Shown here in pieces: positions 1 to 7,642 of a stretch of DNA of 64,000 bases (position 1 is the stretch's first letter; each line of letters opens with the position of its first letter). The stretch is from Eubacteriales bacterium (lineage in GTDB: Bacteria; Bacillota; Clostridia; Lachnospirales; Lachnospiraceae): contig JAUNUY010000006.1 in NCBI GenBank assembly GCA_030537935.1, positions 1 to 64,000 of the forward strand. The letters run 5' to 3'. Made by a program: the position numbers and the translations under genes. Under the pieces are notes generated by a model. It searched no databases. It saw only the letters and a list, made by a program, of their open reading frames with translations, and was not told where the DNA came from.

Positions 1-568
1 TACTTAACGAGTTCAAATAAAGTAAGACCAAATCGTCCCTTGTGGACCCCGCCTTACGGCGGAAATAGCCCCTTTGGGGCTATTTTTTTACACTTTTGCC
101 CTTGTATAATTGACCCGTATGTTCTATTCAGTGTAGCATATTCTAATGTAAAAATGTAGTCTGTCACCGCTTTTATAGGGACTTATCTCGATTCTTTCTG
201 CAATCGTCCGACTTGACTTCATGCGAGTATCTCTCACACTTCGCCATGATAAACGGAAATGCCCTCTTTCTATGCTACCATGCTAAACTTTTCCTTTACG
301 CTATCCGCTCTTCTTTTGACATCCTCTCAAGAGTATGCCTCTCAATGAACCATGCAGGATGCCAAACGAAGGACGACCATCTTCCCACCCCTACCTCATC
401 GGCACTGCTTCCACTTTCTCATAAAACATTTCTCCAACAACAAAACCATCCTTATTCTCTCAATCAAGCATCTTTCGGATATAAAAAACACCTTTGGAGA
501 AAACGCCCGGAATATCAGCTTTAATACCGACTTCAAGCGTCCCCTCACAAAGATGCTTTATCTCATTA
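1..568. other. Intergenic region with no convincing gene
   Basis: This stretch holds a plus-strand terminator at 63-89. Beyond it I see no reading frame that looks like a recognisable protein. Short frames on both strands lack a clear ribosome binding site and family resemblance. On the minus strand just downstream of the HIT gene, one frame (about 570 down to 410) reads plausible-looking residues (…LEVGIKADIPGVF…) but is broken by an in-frame TGA, so it could be a decayed gene. I cannot assign it. Confidence 0.5.
63..89 (+). terminator. Rho-independent terminator
   Basis: A 10-bp perfect stem (63-72 with 76-85) with a 3-nt loop is followed on the plus strand by a run of T to 89. A second small GC hairpin sits just before it (49-62). 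It would end a plus-strand transcript entering from left of the window. Confidence 0.8.
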
Positions 569-976
569 TTATTCTGTTCGTAATTTAGTGGCAACGGCCT
601 CCAAATCTTCAATCGACGGCTCCGAAGACCGCCACGCCACCGTCACCTCATCGCCCTCAAAACGGGGAATCACGTGAATGTGGATATGAAATACCGTCTG
701 ACCCGCCACCGGCTCATTGTTTTGCAGAATATTCACGCCGTTACACTGCATAACGCGCTTTATCCGCTTCGCCATCCGCAATGCCGTCTTCATCATCTCC
801 GCATATACGGCCTCATCCACATCGTAGACATTCTCATAATGGGCCTTGGAAACGACCAGAAGATGCCCCGGACGACTCGGAAATCGATCCAGAATCACCT
901 TGCAGCAATCATTCTCGCAGACGTCAACCGCGTCGAATACACCGGAAACAATATTACAAAAGATACAATCCTTCAT
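569..976 (-). CDS. HIT family nucleotide-binding hydrolase
   Basis: A 135-residue histidine-triad protein. The family hydrolyses or transfers nucleoside phosphoramidates and dinucleoside polyphosphates in the cytosol. The HxHxH triad is at residues 97-101 in the context HIHIHVIP, with His99 the expected nucleophile. CIFC near the N terminus (4-7) is typical of this HIT branch. Length is normal for the family. The ATG follows a GGGAGAGAGG ribosome site. It lies 21 bp after degV and is probably co-transcribed with it. The natural substrate cannot be told from sequence. Confidence 0.93.
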   Translation of the reverse strand: MKDCIFCNIVSGVFDAVDVCENDCCKVILDRFPSRPGHLLVVSKAHYENVYDVDEAVYAEMMKTALRMAKRIKRVMQCNGVNILQNNEPVAGQTVFHIHIHVIPRFEGDEVTVAWRSSEPSIEDLEAVATKLRTE

Positions 977-997
977 CCTCTCTCCCTTGCAAATACC

Positions 998-1876
998 CTA
1001 CTGCCGACGCTCATTGCCCACGAAAAATAACGCAATTGTCCCCGGTCCGCTATGTGCACCGATGGTCGGCGTAATCCACTCGTAGATAATCTGCTCAAAA
1101 CCGTATTTTTCCGTCAGCCTTTCGCCCAGAAACTTTGCATCGTCCAAGCTGTCCGCATGACCGATGATGATGTACGGATTCTCCGCCTTGTAGTCCTCCG
1201 TCAGATACGACGCCACATCGTCGGCCATCCGCTGCAACGCCTTCTTGCGTCCACGCGCCTTATCGTAAGGCAAAAGTTTCCCTTCAATATTACAATGCAT
1301 CAACGGCTTGATGTTGATCGCCTTCGTAAGCACCGTCTTCGCCTTGGAGACGCGACCGCCGCGATAAAGATAGACCAAATCATCTACCGTAAACAAATGA
1401 ATCACACGACGCTTCAAATCCTCCGCGTAAGCGGCCAACTCATCCAAGCTGCAACCCGCCGCCTTTTTTTCAACCAGCTTACGCACCAGAAGCCCCTGAC
1501 CGCCGGATGCGCAGCGGGAATTTACGACGACGATACGAATCCCCGGATACTCCTCCTCTATCTGCTTGGCCACCATGCACTCCGTGTTATACGAACCGCT
1601 CAACTCGGACGAAAAAGAAATGTGCAACACATCTCGGCCCGCCGCCGCCGATTCCGTAAACAACTCGGTCACTTCCTGCATTCCGGCTTGGCTGGTACTC
1701 GTCCGCATACCTTCCCGCATACGATCGTAATAATACTTCAAATCCACATCATCACGATAACCGTGTTGCTCTCCGTCTACCGTAAAATCCAAGCTGACAA
1801 AACGAACACCCATCTCTTCCATAACGGACAACGGCAAATCCGCCGTGCTGTCCGTCGATAATACAAAATCTTGCAT
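998..1876 (-). CDS. DegV family fatty-acid-binding protein
   Basis: A 292-residue DegV/FakB-type protein. These proteins bind a fatty acid and, in characterised Firmicutes, present it to the kinase FakA for phosphorylation. The N-terminal STDSTADLP motif (residues 7-15) and the SFSSELSGSYN segment are family signatures. An in-frame ATG exists 45 codons upstream, but the start at 1876 has a strong GGGAGGGG site, a promoter just upstream and the canonical DegV N terminus. No FakA-like kinase is in the window, so the partner is elsewhere or absent. Confidence 0.92.
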   Translation of the reverse strand: MQDFVLSTDSTADLPLSVMEEMGVRFVSLDFTVDGEQHGYRDDVDLKYYYDRMREGMRTSTSQAGMQEVTELFTESAAAGRDVLHISFSSELSGSYNTECMVAKQIEEEYPGIRIVVVNSRCASGGQGLLVRKLVEKKAAGCSLDELAAYAEDLKRRVIHLFTVDDLVYLYRGGRVSKAKTVLTKAINIKPLMHCNIEGKLLPYDKARGRKKALQRMADDVASYLTEDYKAENPYIIIGHADSLDDAKFLGERLTEKYGFEQIIYEWITPTIGAHSGPGTIALFFVGNERRQ

Positions 1877-1901
1877 ATAAACCCCTCCCGTAGTTAAGGC
1901 A

Positions 1902-1930
1902 ATCTTATCATAGGCTAACCTGAATTGCAA
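1902..1930 (-). promoter_or_regulatory. Sigma-A-type promoter for degV-HIT
   Basis: On the minus strand, TTGCAA (1930-1925), a 17-bp spacer and TAAGAT (1907-1902) lie about 25 bp before the degV start, in the 162-bp gap after the EF-G-like gene. Confidence 0.6.
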
Positions 1931-2038
1931 TCCGCGATACGCCGATTGCACCGTATTATGATATCCGTCCGCCGGCGTCCCCGGCAACATCAAATCCTCA
2001 TGCGGGTACACAAATCCCTATTCACCCGTATCCGTCAA

Positions 2039-4120
2039 CTAATCCTCTTCGCGCCGGGCTATAATCTGTTGGCGCACATCCTCCGGCGCTTGCTCATAGC
2101 GAACGAACTCGTAGGAAAAATCACCATTGCCCGCCGTCATGGAACGCAAGGCCGTCGCATAGCCGAAAAGCTCCAACATGGGTACCTCCGCCTCGATGAC
2201 TTCTTCACCGTGCTCTATCGGCTCCATGCCCAAAATCCGGCCCCGACGCTTATTCAAATCACCGATGACATCGCCCGCATAATCGTCCGTCACCTCCACC
2301 TTCAAATTCATAATCGGTTCGAGGAGGACCGGTGAAGCCTTCATGAAGCCTTCCTTGAAAGCGATAATCGTTGCATTCTTAAATGCCAGTTCGGAGGAAT
2401 CGACCGTATGATAAGAGCCGTCCACGAGGGTCGCCTTGAGACCGACTACCGGATAACCCGCCATCGGCCCCTGCAACACCGACTCCTGCAATCCTTTTTC
2501 CACGGCGGGGAAGTAATTCCGGGGAATTGCACCGCCGAAGATTTTCTCCTCAAACACATATGGTGTCTCCAAATCTCCGGACGGTTCAAAAACGATTTTC
2601 ACGTCACCGTACTGTCCGTGACCGCCTGTTTGTTTCTTATATTTCCCTTGGACTTCCACCCGCTTACGGATGGTCTCCCGGAATTTCACCTTCGGCTCAT
2701 GCAGGGTGATGCCCGCCTTATATTCGCTCATCAACCGTGCCACCGTAATATCCAAATGTTGTTCGCCGATACCGTAAATCAACAGCTGACGATTCTCCGT
2801 ATCATTCTCCGTCCGCAAGGTTAAATCTTCCTGCATCATCTTGGCCAATGCCTGAGAAATCTTATCCTCATCGCCCCGATTACTCGCCGTATAAGCCTTG
2901 CACGTATAGGGCTTGGGCAGCTCAATGAACGGATATTTCACCGGTACTTCCTTCGTAGAAAGGGTGTCACCCGTCTCCGTATAATTCAACTTGGCAATGG
3001 CACCGATGTCTCCCGACTTGATTTCATCCACCTCGATCGGCTTATTACCGCGAAGAATATATAACTTCGACGCCTTCTCCTCCTGCTCCTTATTCGCATT
3101 ATACAGGACCATATCCGATTTCAGCTTTCCGGTACACACCTTCACCAGGGAGTATCGGCCGATGAACGGATCATTCATCGTTTTAAATACATAGGCGGAA
3201 AAATCTTTCCGGCTGTCATACTCCCCGCGGAAGAGCTCACCCGTCTCCGTATTTTCGCCAATCATCTCGTTGTAATCGCCCATCGGTGACTGGAAATAAA
3301 TTTTAATGGCGTTCAACAGGGTTTCAATCCCCCGCTTGCGCACGCCGGAGCCCAGTAGAACCGGTACGATTTCACCGCTCAGCACATTCTCCTTCAGGGC
3401 CTGTGCCACTTCCTCCGCGGTAAACGTCTCCGCATTGAAATATTTCTCCATCAGCTCATCGCTCGTTTCAGCCACGGATTCCTGAATCATCTCATCCAGC
3501 GGTGCAATCAGGGCTGCATATTCCTCCGGAATGTCAATCAGCTCATATCCCGGCGCCTCATCCTTATAGGCCCTCGCCTCGTGAATCACCACGTTGATAA
3601 ATCCGATAAACTTGTCACCATCTTTGATGGGATAATGAAACGGGGCAATCTTCTTACCGAAGAGTTCTTTTAACTGTGCCAATGTATCCATGTACTTCGC
3701 ACGATTATCATCAACGCCCGTCACAAAGAACAGCCGGGGCACGTTATAGCGCTCGCACAACTTCCAGGACTTAATCGTACCCGCTTCCACGCCGGCACGA
3801 CCGTCAACGACAATCACCGCCATATCACTCGCAGAAAGGCCTTCCACCACCTCGCCGCCGAAGTCAAATAAACCCGGCGTGTCGATGAAATTATATTTCA
3901 AACCACCCCACTCCACCGGAACGATGGCCGTGGAAATGGAGAATCCCCGTGTCGTTTCTTCCTTGCTGAAATCACTGATGGTGTTGCCGTCTTCCACGCG
4001 TCCCGGTCGGTCCGTCAACCCTGCAAAGTTTGCAATCGCTTCGACCAAGGTCGTCTTACCATGTCCGTAATGACCCAAAACGACGATGTTCCGTAATTCT
4101 TCCGTCTTGTAAAGCTTCAT
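2039..4120 (-). CDS. Elongation factor G-like GTPase (EF-G paralogue)
   Basis: A 693-residue translational GTPase with full EF-G architecture (G domain, domain II, domains III-V). It differs from canonical EF-G: the P-loop reads GHYGHGKT (16-23) rather than AHIDAGKT; G3 is DTPGLFDF (80-87); and the G4 guanine-specificity motif NKxD is replaced by TGVD (134-137). These are features of the EF-G-like paralogue class, whose function is poorly defined, so I do not call it fusA. No rpsL/rpsG/tuf neighbourhood is present. It is the last gene of the tex operon and overlaps the preceding kinase gene by 4 bp. Confidence 0.88.
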   Translation of the reverse strand: MKLYKTEELRNIVVLGHYGHGKTTLVEAIANFAGLTDRPGRVEDGNTISDFSKEETTRGFSISTAIVPVEWGGLKYNFIDTPGLFDFGGEVVEGLSASDMAVIVVDGRAGVEAGTIKSWKLCERYNVPRLFFVTGVDDNRAKYMDTLAQLKELFGKKIAPFHYPIKDGDKFIGFINVVIHEARAYKDEAPGYELIDIPEEYAALIAPLDEMIQESVAETSDELMEKYFNAETFTAEEVAQALKENVLSGEIVPVLLGSGVRKRGIETLLNAIKIYFQSPMGDYNEMIGENTETGELFRGEYDSRKDFSAYVFKTMNDPFIGRYSLVKVCTGKLKSDMVLYNANKEQEEKASKLYILRGNKPIEVDEIKSGDIGAIAKLNYTETGDTLSTKEVPVKYPFIELPKPYTCKAYTASNRGDEDKISQALAKMMQEDLTLRTENDTENRQLLIYGIGEQHLDITVARLMSEYKAGITLHEPKVKFRETIRKRVEVQGKYKKQTGGHGQYGDVKIVFEPSGDLETPYVFEEKIFGGAIPRNYFPAVEKGLQESVLQGPMAGYPVVGLKATLVDGSYHTVDSSELAFKNATIIAFKEGFMKASPVLLEPIMNLKVEVTDDYAGDVIGDLNKRRGRILGMEPIEHGEEVIEAEVPMLELFGYATALRSMTAGNGDFSYEFVRYEQAPEDVRQQIIARREED

Positions 4121-4665
4121 CCTTTTCTCCCTCTCTGTACCGTTTTCAACGTCAAATCCGTGCCCTGATTCAATTTTCGAATCAGTTTTGCAACGGAATG
4201 TTCCACCCGTACATTCTCTACCCGATGTACCACATCCGCATACCGCTCAAAATACGGCTTACGCTGATGAAATACGTCCTTAATCGTTTCTCCGGGTTTG
4301 AGTACCACGCCACGCGCTACCGGATCGCCAATCCGTTGCTTTAACAGGTAATAACTGATTTTCAGATAAACGATCGTACCGATTTCCTGAAAATGACGCA
4401 TTGCATCCTCACAGAAAACAACGCTGCCACCCGGAGCTATCACCTGTCGGTTCCCGCGGATACCGGCATTGACGCGATTTTCGATGGCCAAAAATCCCTC
4501 GTTACCGACCGCCGCTATAATATCTTTTAACCGCTTGCCTTCCGCCTCCTCAATCAGCTTGTCGCTATCTACGAACCGCCAACCGAGTGCCTTGGCCAGA
4601 GCCCGCCCCGTCGTACTCTTTCCGGATGCGGGCATCCCGATTAAAATAATATTCTCCTTCGCCAT
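4117..4665 (-). CDS. Shikimate kinase-like P-loop kinase
   Basis: A 182-residue small-molecule kinase of the shikimate kinase fold. Walker A GMPASGKST is at residues 10-18, and the DSD pair (33-35) sits where AroK contacts shikimate. A PGGS segment (78-81) stands in for the usual GGG. The RKPYFERYADV segment fits the conserved C-terminal helix. However, the conserved Arg of the FRxxE shikimate-binding motif is Leu59 (GFLAIE), so the substrate may not be shikimate. No other aro genes are nearby. Stop and start overlap in TAATG with the upstream pyrophosphatase gene. Confidence 0.78.
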   Translation of the reverse strand: MAKENIILIGMPASGKSTTGRALAKALGWRFVDSDKLIEEAEGKRLKDIIAAVGNEGFLAIENRVNAGIRGNRQVIAPGGSVVFCEDAMRHFQEIGTIVYLKISYYLLKQRIGDPVARGVVLKPGETIKDVFHQRKPYFERYADVVHRVENVRVEHSVAKLIRKLNQGTDLTLKTVQRGRKG

Positions 4666-6317
4666 TATGCCTCCAATTCATCAGTCCCGTGTATTACGCC
4701 CGGAATAAATTGCTTTTTCCGGGAAACGATCTTCGGCAATTCGACCGGTACGCCAACTTCGTCAATATCGAAACCGTTGGCAATGATTTCACCTGCCTCT
4801 GCCCCGACATAAAGCAACGACGTCGCCTCCCGGAAAATGTCCGTCAGCATAAAATATATAATGTCCAATTGTTCGCGTAACAACGACTCCTCCAGATACG
4901 GCATCAGCTTCTCATGTACAATTTTTTTCGTTTCTTCATCCATGACGTTAATCTGACCCACGCCAATCCGTCGGGTGCCAACCACGAATTTCTTGAAATC
5001 CTGGAAGAATATCTCTTCCGCACTCTTCCCACGCATATTCGATCCGGCTGCAAACATTTTCTGCGAATACGTCTCCGGATCAATCTCGGCTATCGCCGCC
5101 AGTTCACGGCAGGCCTGCTTGTCCACCTCGGTACACGTCGGCGAACGGAACATCAAAGTATCCGAAATAATCGCACTGCAGAGGCCGCCCGCTATGCTCT
5201 TCGGTACGTCGATACCGTTTTCCTTGTACATCTGATACACGATGGTCGACGTACAGCCCAACGGTTGGTTCCTGAAATAGATGGGGAGCTGCGTCTCCGG
5301 CGCCGCAATCTTATGATGGTCGATGATCTCCAAAATCTCCGCATCTTCGATCCCGTCCACCGCTTGGCCGACCTCATTATGGTCAACCAGAATAACCCGC
5401 TTCCGATTCACATCCAACAGATTCCTACGGGAAATTAAACCGGCATACTGTCCATTTTCCACGATGGGAAAATCTCTGAACCTTGTCTTGGCCATCACCG
5501 TCTGAATATCCTCGAGGAAACTCTCATGCGTAAAACTGATAATATCTTTCCCCGTCATGAAAAATGAAATCGGAATACTCTGGTTGATAATACGGGCCAC
5601 CGTGAATGTATCATAACCGGAAATCAGAACGGCACAGCCTTTCTCCTCCGCCAGCTTGATAATCGTCTTAGATACGGGTGCACCGTAGCTGACGATGATA
5701 CCGCCGCAGCCCATCTCAATGGCGCAAAGCTGTGTCTCGTAACGATTACCCACAATAACCCAATCGCCCTTTTCTATATAAGACTCCATAATGTCCGGAT
5801 TGGCCGCCGCAACCAACACCTTACCGCAACGTATCATTCCCGTCGGATAGGGTACGGCCACCTCTGCATCCAGCGTATGCACCAGATTATGAAACGGCGT
5901 TTTCGCCTTGCTTAAAATCATCCGATCCGAATCTTCCATATAGGACTTCGTGATATCACCGATTGTAATGACGCCGTCCAAAGTACCGTCCTGGCGAACC
6001 ACCGGCAAGGTTACCACGTGCTGCTCCCGCATGAGTGTCCATGCCGTCTTCAGCGAAACACTGCGGTGAACGGTACTGACCTGCTCTATCTCAATGTCGG
6101 CCACCTGCGGTCGTACGTCTTTGATCAACTGCGGTGTCGGTAGATCGAAACGCTCCAGAACGAATTTCGTCTCCTCATTGACCTGACCCGCCCGGGAAGC
6201 AACGTAATCGTACCCCGCCAATTGATTTTTTAAATATGCGTAACCGATGGCCGCACAAATGGAATCCGTGTCCGGATTCTTATGACCGATGACAAATATT
6301 TTATCATTCTTCTTCAT
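4665..6317 (-). CDS. Manganese-dependent inorganic pyrophosphatase with CBS and DRTGG domains
   Basis: A 550-residue family II pyrophosphatase (DHH/DHHA2) that hydrolyses PPi to phosphate, with an inserted regulatory module. The N-terminal metal motif GHKNPDTDS is at residues 11-19. Two CBS domains flank a DRTGG-type segment, followed by the DHH motif (EIIDHHK) and a DHHA2 C terminus. In characterised clostridial relatives the CBS module senses adenine nucleotides. The start chosen is the ATG at 6317, with a GGGGGG-rich site; it overlaps the upstream alarmone synthetase gene by 14 bp. A longer in-frame extension lies inside that gene and is unlikely. Confidence 0.93.
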   Translation of the reverse strand: MKKNDKIFVIGHKNPDTDSICAAIGYAYLKNQLAGYDYVASRAGQVNEETKFVLERFDLPTPQLIKDVRPQVADIEIEQVSTVHRSVSLKTAWTLMREQHVVTLPVVRQDGTLDGVITIGDITKSYMEDSDRMILSKAKTPFHNLVHTLDAEVAVPYPTGMIRCGKVLVAAANPDIMESYIEKGDWVIVGNRYETQLCAIEMGCGGIIVSYGAPVSKTIIKLAEEKGCAVLISGYDTFTVARIINQSIPISFFMTGKDIISFTHESFLEDIQTVMAKTRFRDFPIVENGQYAGLISRRNLLDVNRKRVILVDHNEVGQAVDGIEDAEILEIIDHHKIAAPETQLPIYFRNQPLGCTSTIVYQMYKENGIDVPKSIAGGLCSAIISDTLMFRSPTCTEVDKQACRELAAIAEIDPETYSQKMFAAGSNMRGKSAEEIFFQDFKKFVVGTRRIGVGQINVMDEETKKIVHEKLMPYLEESLLREQLDIIYFMLTDIFREATSLLYVGAEAGEIIANGFDIDEVGVPVELPKIVSRKKQFIPGVIHGTDELEA

Positions 6318-7002
6318 CTGAAGATCCCCCCTCGGTATTGACGAAAAATCCGCTGAAGCTGATTTGACGCTCCCGATTTGCATTCTGTACGGTATCGTTC
6401 AGGCTCAACATCCGAGCATCCAATCGTGCCACGATATCCGCACACTCTTTCAAATCCGCCGCAATGTGTTCCGGTGCCTGACCGTCAAACTTATAATGTA
6501 TCTTGTGTTCCAAACTCGCCCAAAAATCCATGGCGATGGTCCGAATCTGGATTTCCACCTTCGTGTCCACCATACCGCTGGCCATATAAATCGGCACCCG
6601 CACAATCAGGTGCAGACTCTTGTAACCGTTCGGCTTCGGTTGTGCGATGTAATCCTTCACTTGAACGATATCCATATCCGACTGTAGCATGAGCATGCGC
6701 GATATTTTATAAATATCGCTGACAAAGCTGCAGATAATTCGCACACCCGCAATGTCATGTACATATTGTACCATATTTTTGATGTTCACTTCATGATTAT
6801 TTTTCTGTAACTTGCGCATGATACTGTCCGGTGATTTAATCCGACTCTTCACATGCTCAATCGGATTATAATTATGAATGTACTTGAATTCACCGTTCAG
6901 AATGTCGATTTTCGTTTTCACGTTTTTCAATGCGGCATGGTAGAGAAACATTGCACTCTCCCACCGCTCCGCGTTATCGACTGAATTCGATTGACTGTTC
7001 AT
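6304..7002 (-). CDS. GTP pyrophosphokinase, small alarmone synthetase (RelQ/YjbM-like)
   Basis: A 232-residue RelA/SpoT synthetase-domain protein without hydrolase, TGS or ACT domains, so a small alarmone synthetase. It would make (p)ppGpp from ATP and GDP/GTP. Visible signatures include RIKSPDSIMRKL, DIAGVRIIC, the PKPNGYKSLH substrate loop and the EIQIRT…ASLEHKIHYK segment. The start at 7002 has a GGAG site; an ATG 9 codons upstream is also possible. It overlaps rpiA by 29 bp, so it is translationally tied to the tex-rpiA operon. Confidence 0.92.
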   Translation of the reverse strand: MNSQSNSVDNAERWESAMFLYHAALKNVKTKIDILNGEFKYIHNYNPIEHVKSRIKSPDSIMRKLQKNNHEVNIKNMVQYVHDIAGVRIICSFVSDIYKISRMLMLQSDMDIVQVKDYIAQPKPNGYKSLHLIVRVPIYMASGMVDTKVEIQIRTIAMDFWASLEHKIHYKFDGQAPEHIAADLKECADIVARLDARMLSLNDTVQNANRERQISFSGFFVNTEGGSSDEEE

Positions 7003-7642
7003 CGGCAGCTCCCACGCATACAATATCACAAATATCCAAAAACAAACCGGTCTCCACCACGCCGTTTACCCGCCGCAGTGCATCTTCCACCGCATACGGA
7101 TCGTAACCTTTCGGCAGATTCAAATCCAAAATATAGTTTCCGTTATCCGTCACGTAACAGTCGGCACCGGCCATTCGTATCGTCCCCGTATAGCCGAGCT
7201 TTTCCACGGCCCGGACCGTGTGCAGATATCCGAACGGTACAATTTCCACGGGCAACGGAAAATCCCCAAGCGCATCGACCATCTTGCTCTCATCCACAAT
7301 CCAGATACAGGTCTCCGCCGCCAAGGCGACCATCTTCTCCCGAAAGAGTGCCCCACCGCCGCCTTTGATACCGTTTCGATTCGGATCAATCTCATCCGCA
7401 CCATCCACGACCAAATCCAGCCGGTCCACCGTATTCAAATCCACCACCGGAATGCCCAGGGCTACCGCCTGTGCCGTAGTTCGCTCCGAAGTCGACACGC
7501 AGGTCAACTGCATACCGTCCGCAACCAACTTGCCGACTTCTTCTATAAAGTAATAAACGGTTGAACCTGTGCCCAGACCCAGCTTCATTCCGTCTTTCAC
7601 ATAGGGTACGGCACCTAATGCCGCCCTTTGCTTCGCATTCAT
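6974..7642 (-). CDS. rpiA: Ribose-5-phosphate isomerase A
   Basis: A 222-residue RpiA that interconverts ribose 5-phosphate and ribulose 5-phosphate in the pentose phosphate pathway. Motifs are LGLGTGSTV (21-29), the catalytic DGADEID (80-86), KGGGGAL (93-99) and REK (101-103). Length is normal. Its start overlaps the end of tex by 4 bp, and its end overlaps the alarmone synthetase gene. A candidate 6-phosphogluconolactonase-like protein is encoded elsewhere in the window at 15.2-16.3 kb. Confidence 0.96.
   Translation of the reverse strand: MNAKQRAALGAVPYVKDGMKLGLGTGSTVYYFIEEVGKLVADGMQLTCVSTSERTTAQAVALGIPVVDLNTVDRLDLVVDGADEIDPNRNGIKGGGGALFREKMVALAAETCIWIVDESKMVDALGDFPLPVEIVPFGYLHTVRAVEKLGYTGTIRMAGADCYVTDNGNYILDLNLPKGYDPYAVEDALRRVNGVVETGLFLDICDIVCVGAADEQSIEFSR

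Noticed and set aside
213-588. Two overlapping plus-strand frames of 103 and 78 codons
   Set aside because: Residue composition is that of antisense or non-coding sequence, there is no ribosome site, and one overlaps the end of the HIT gene.
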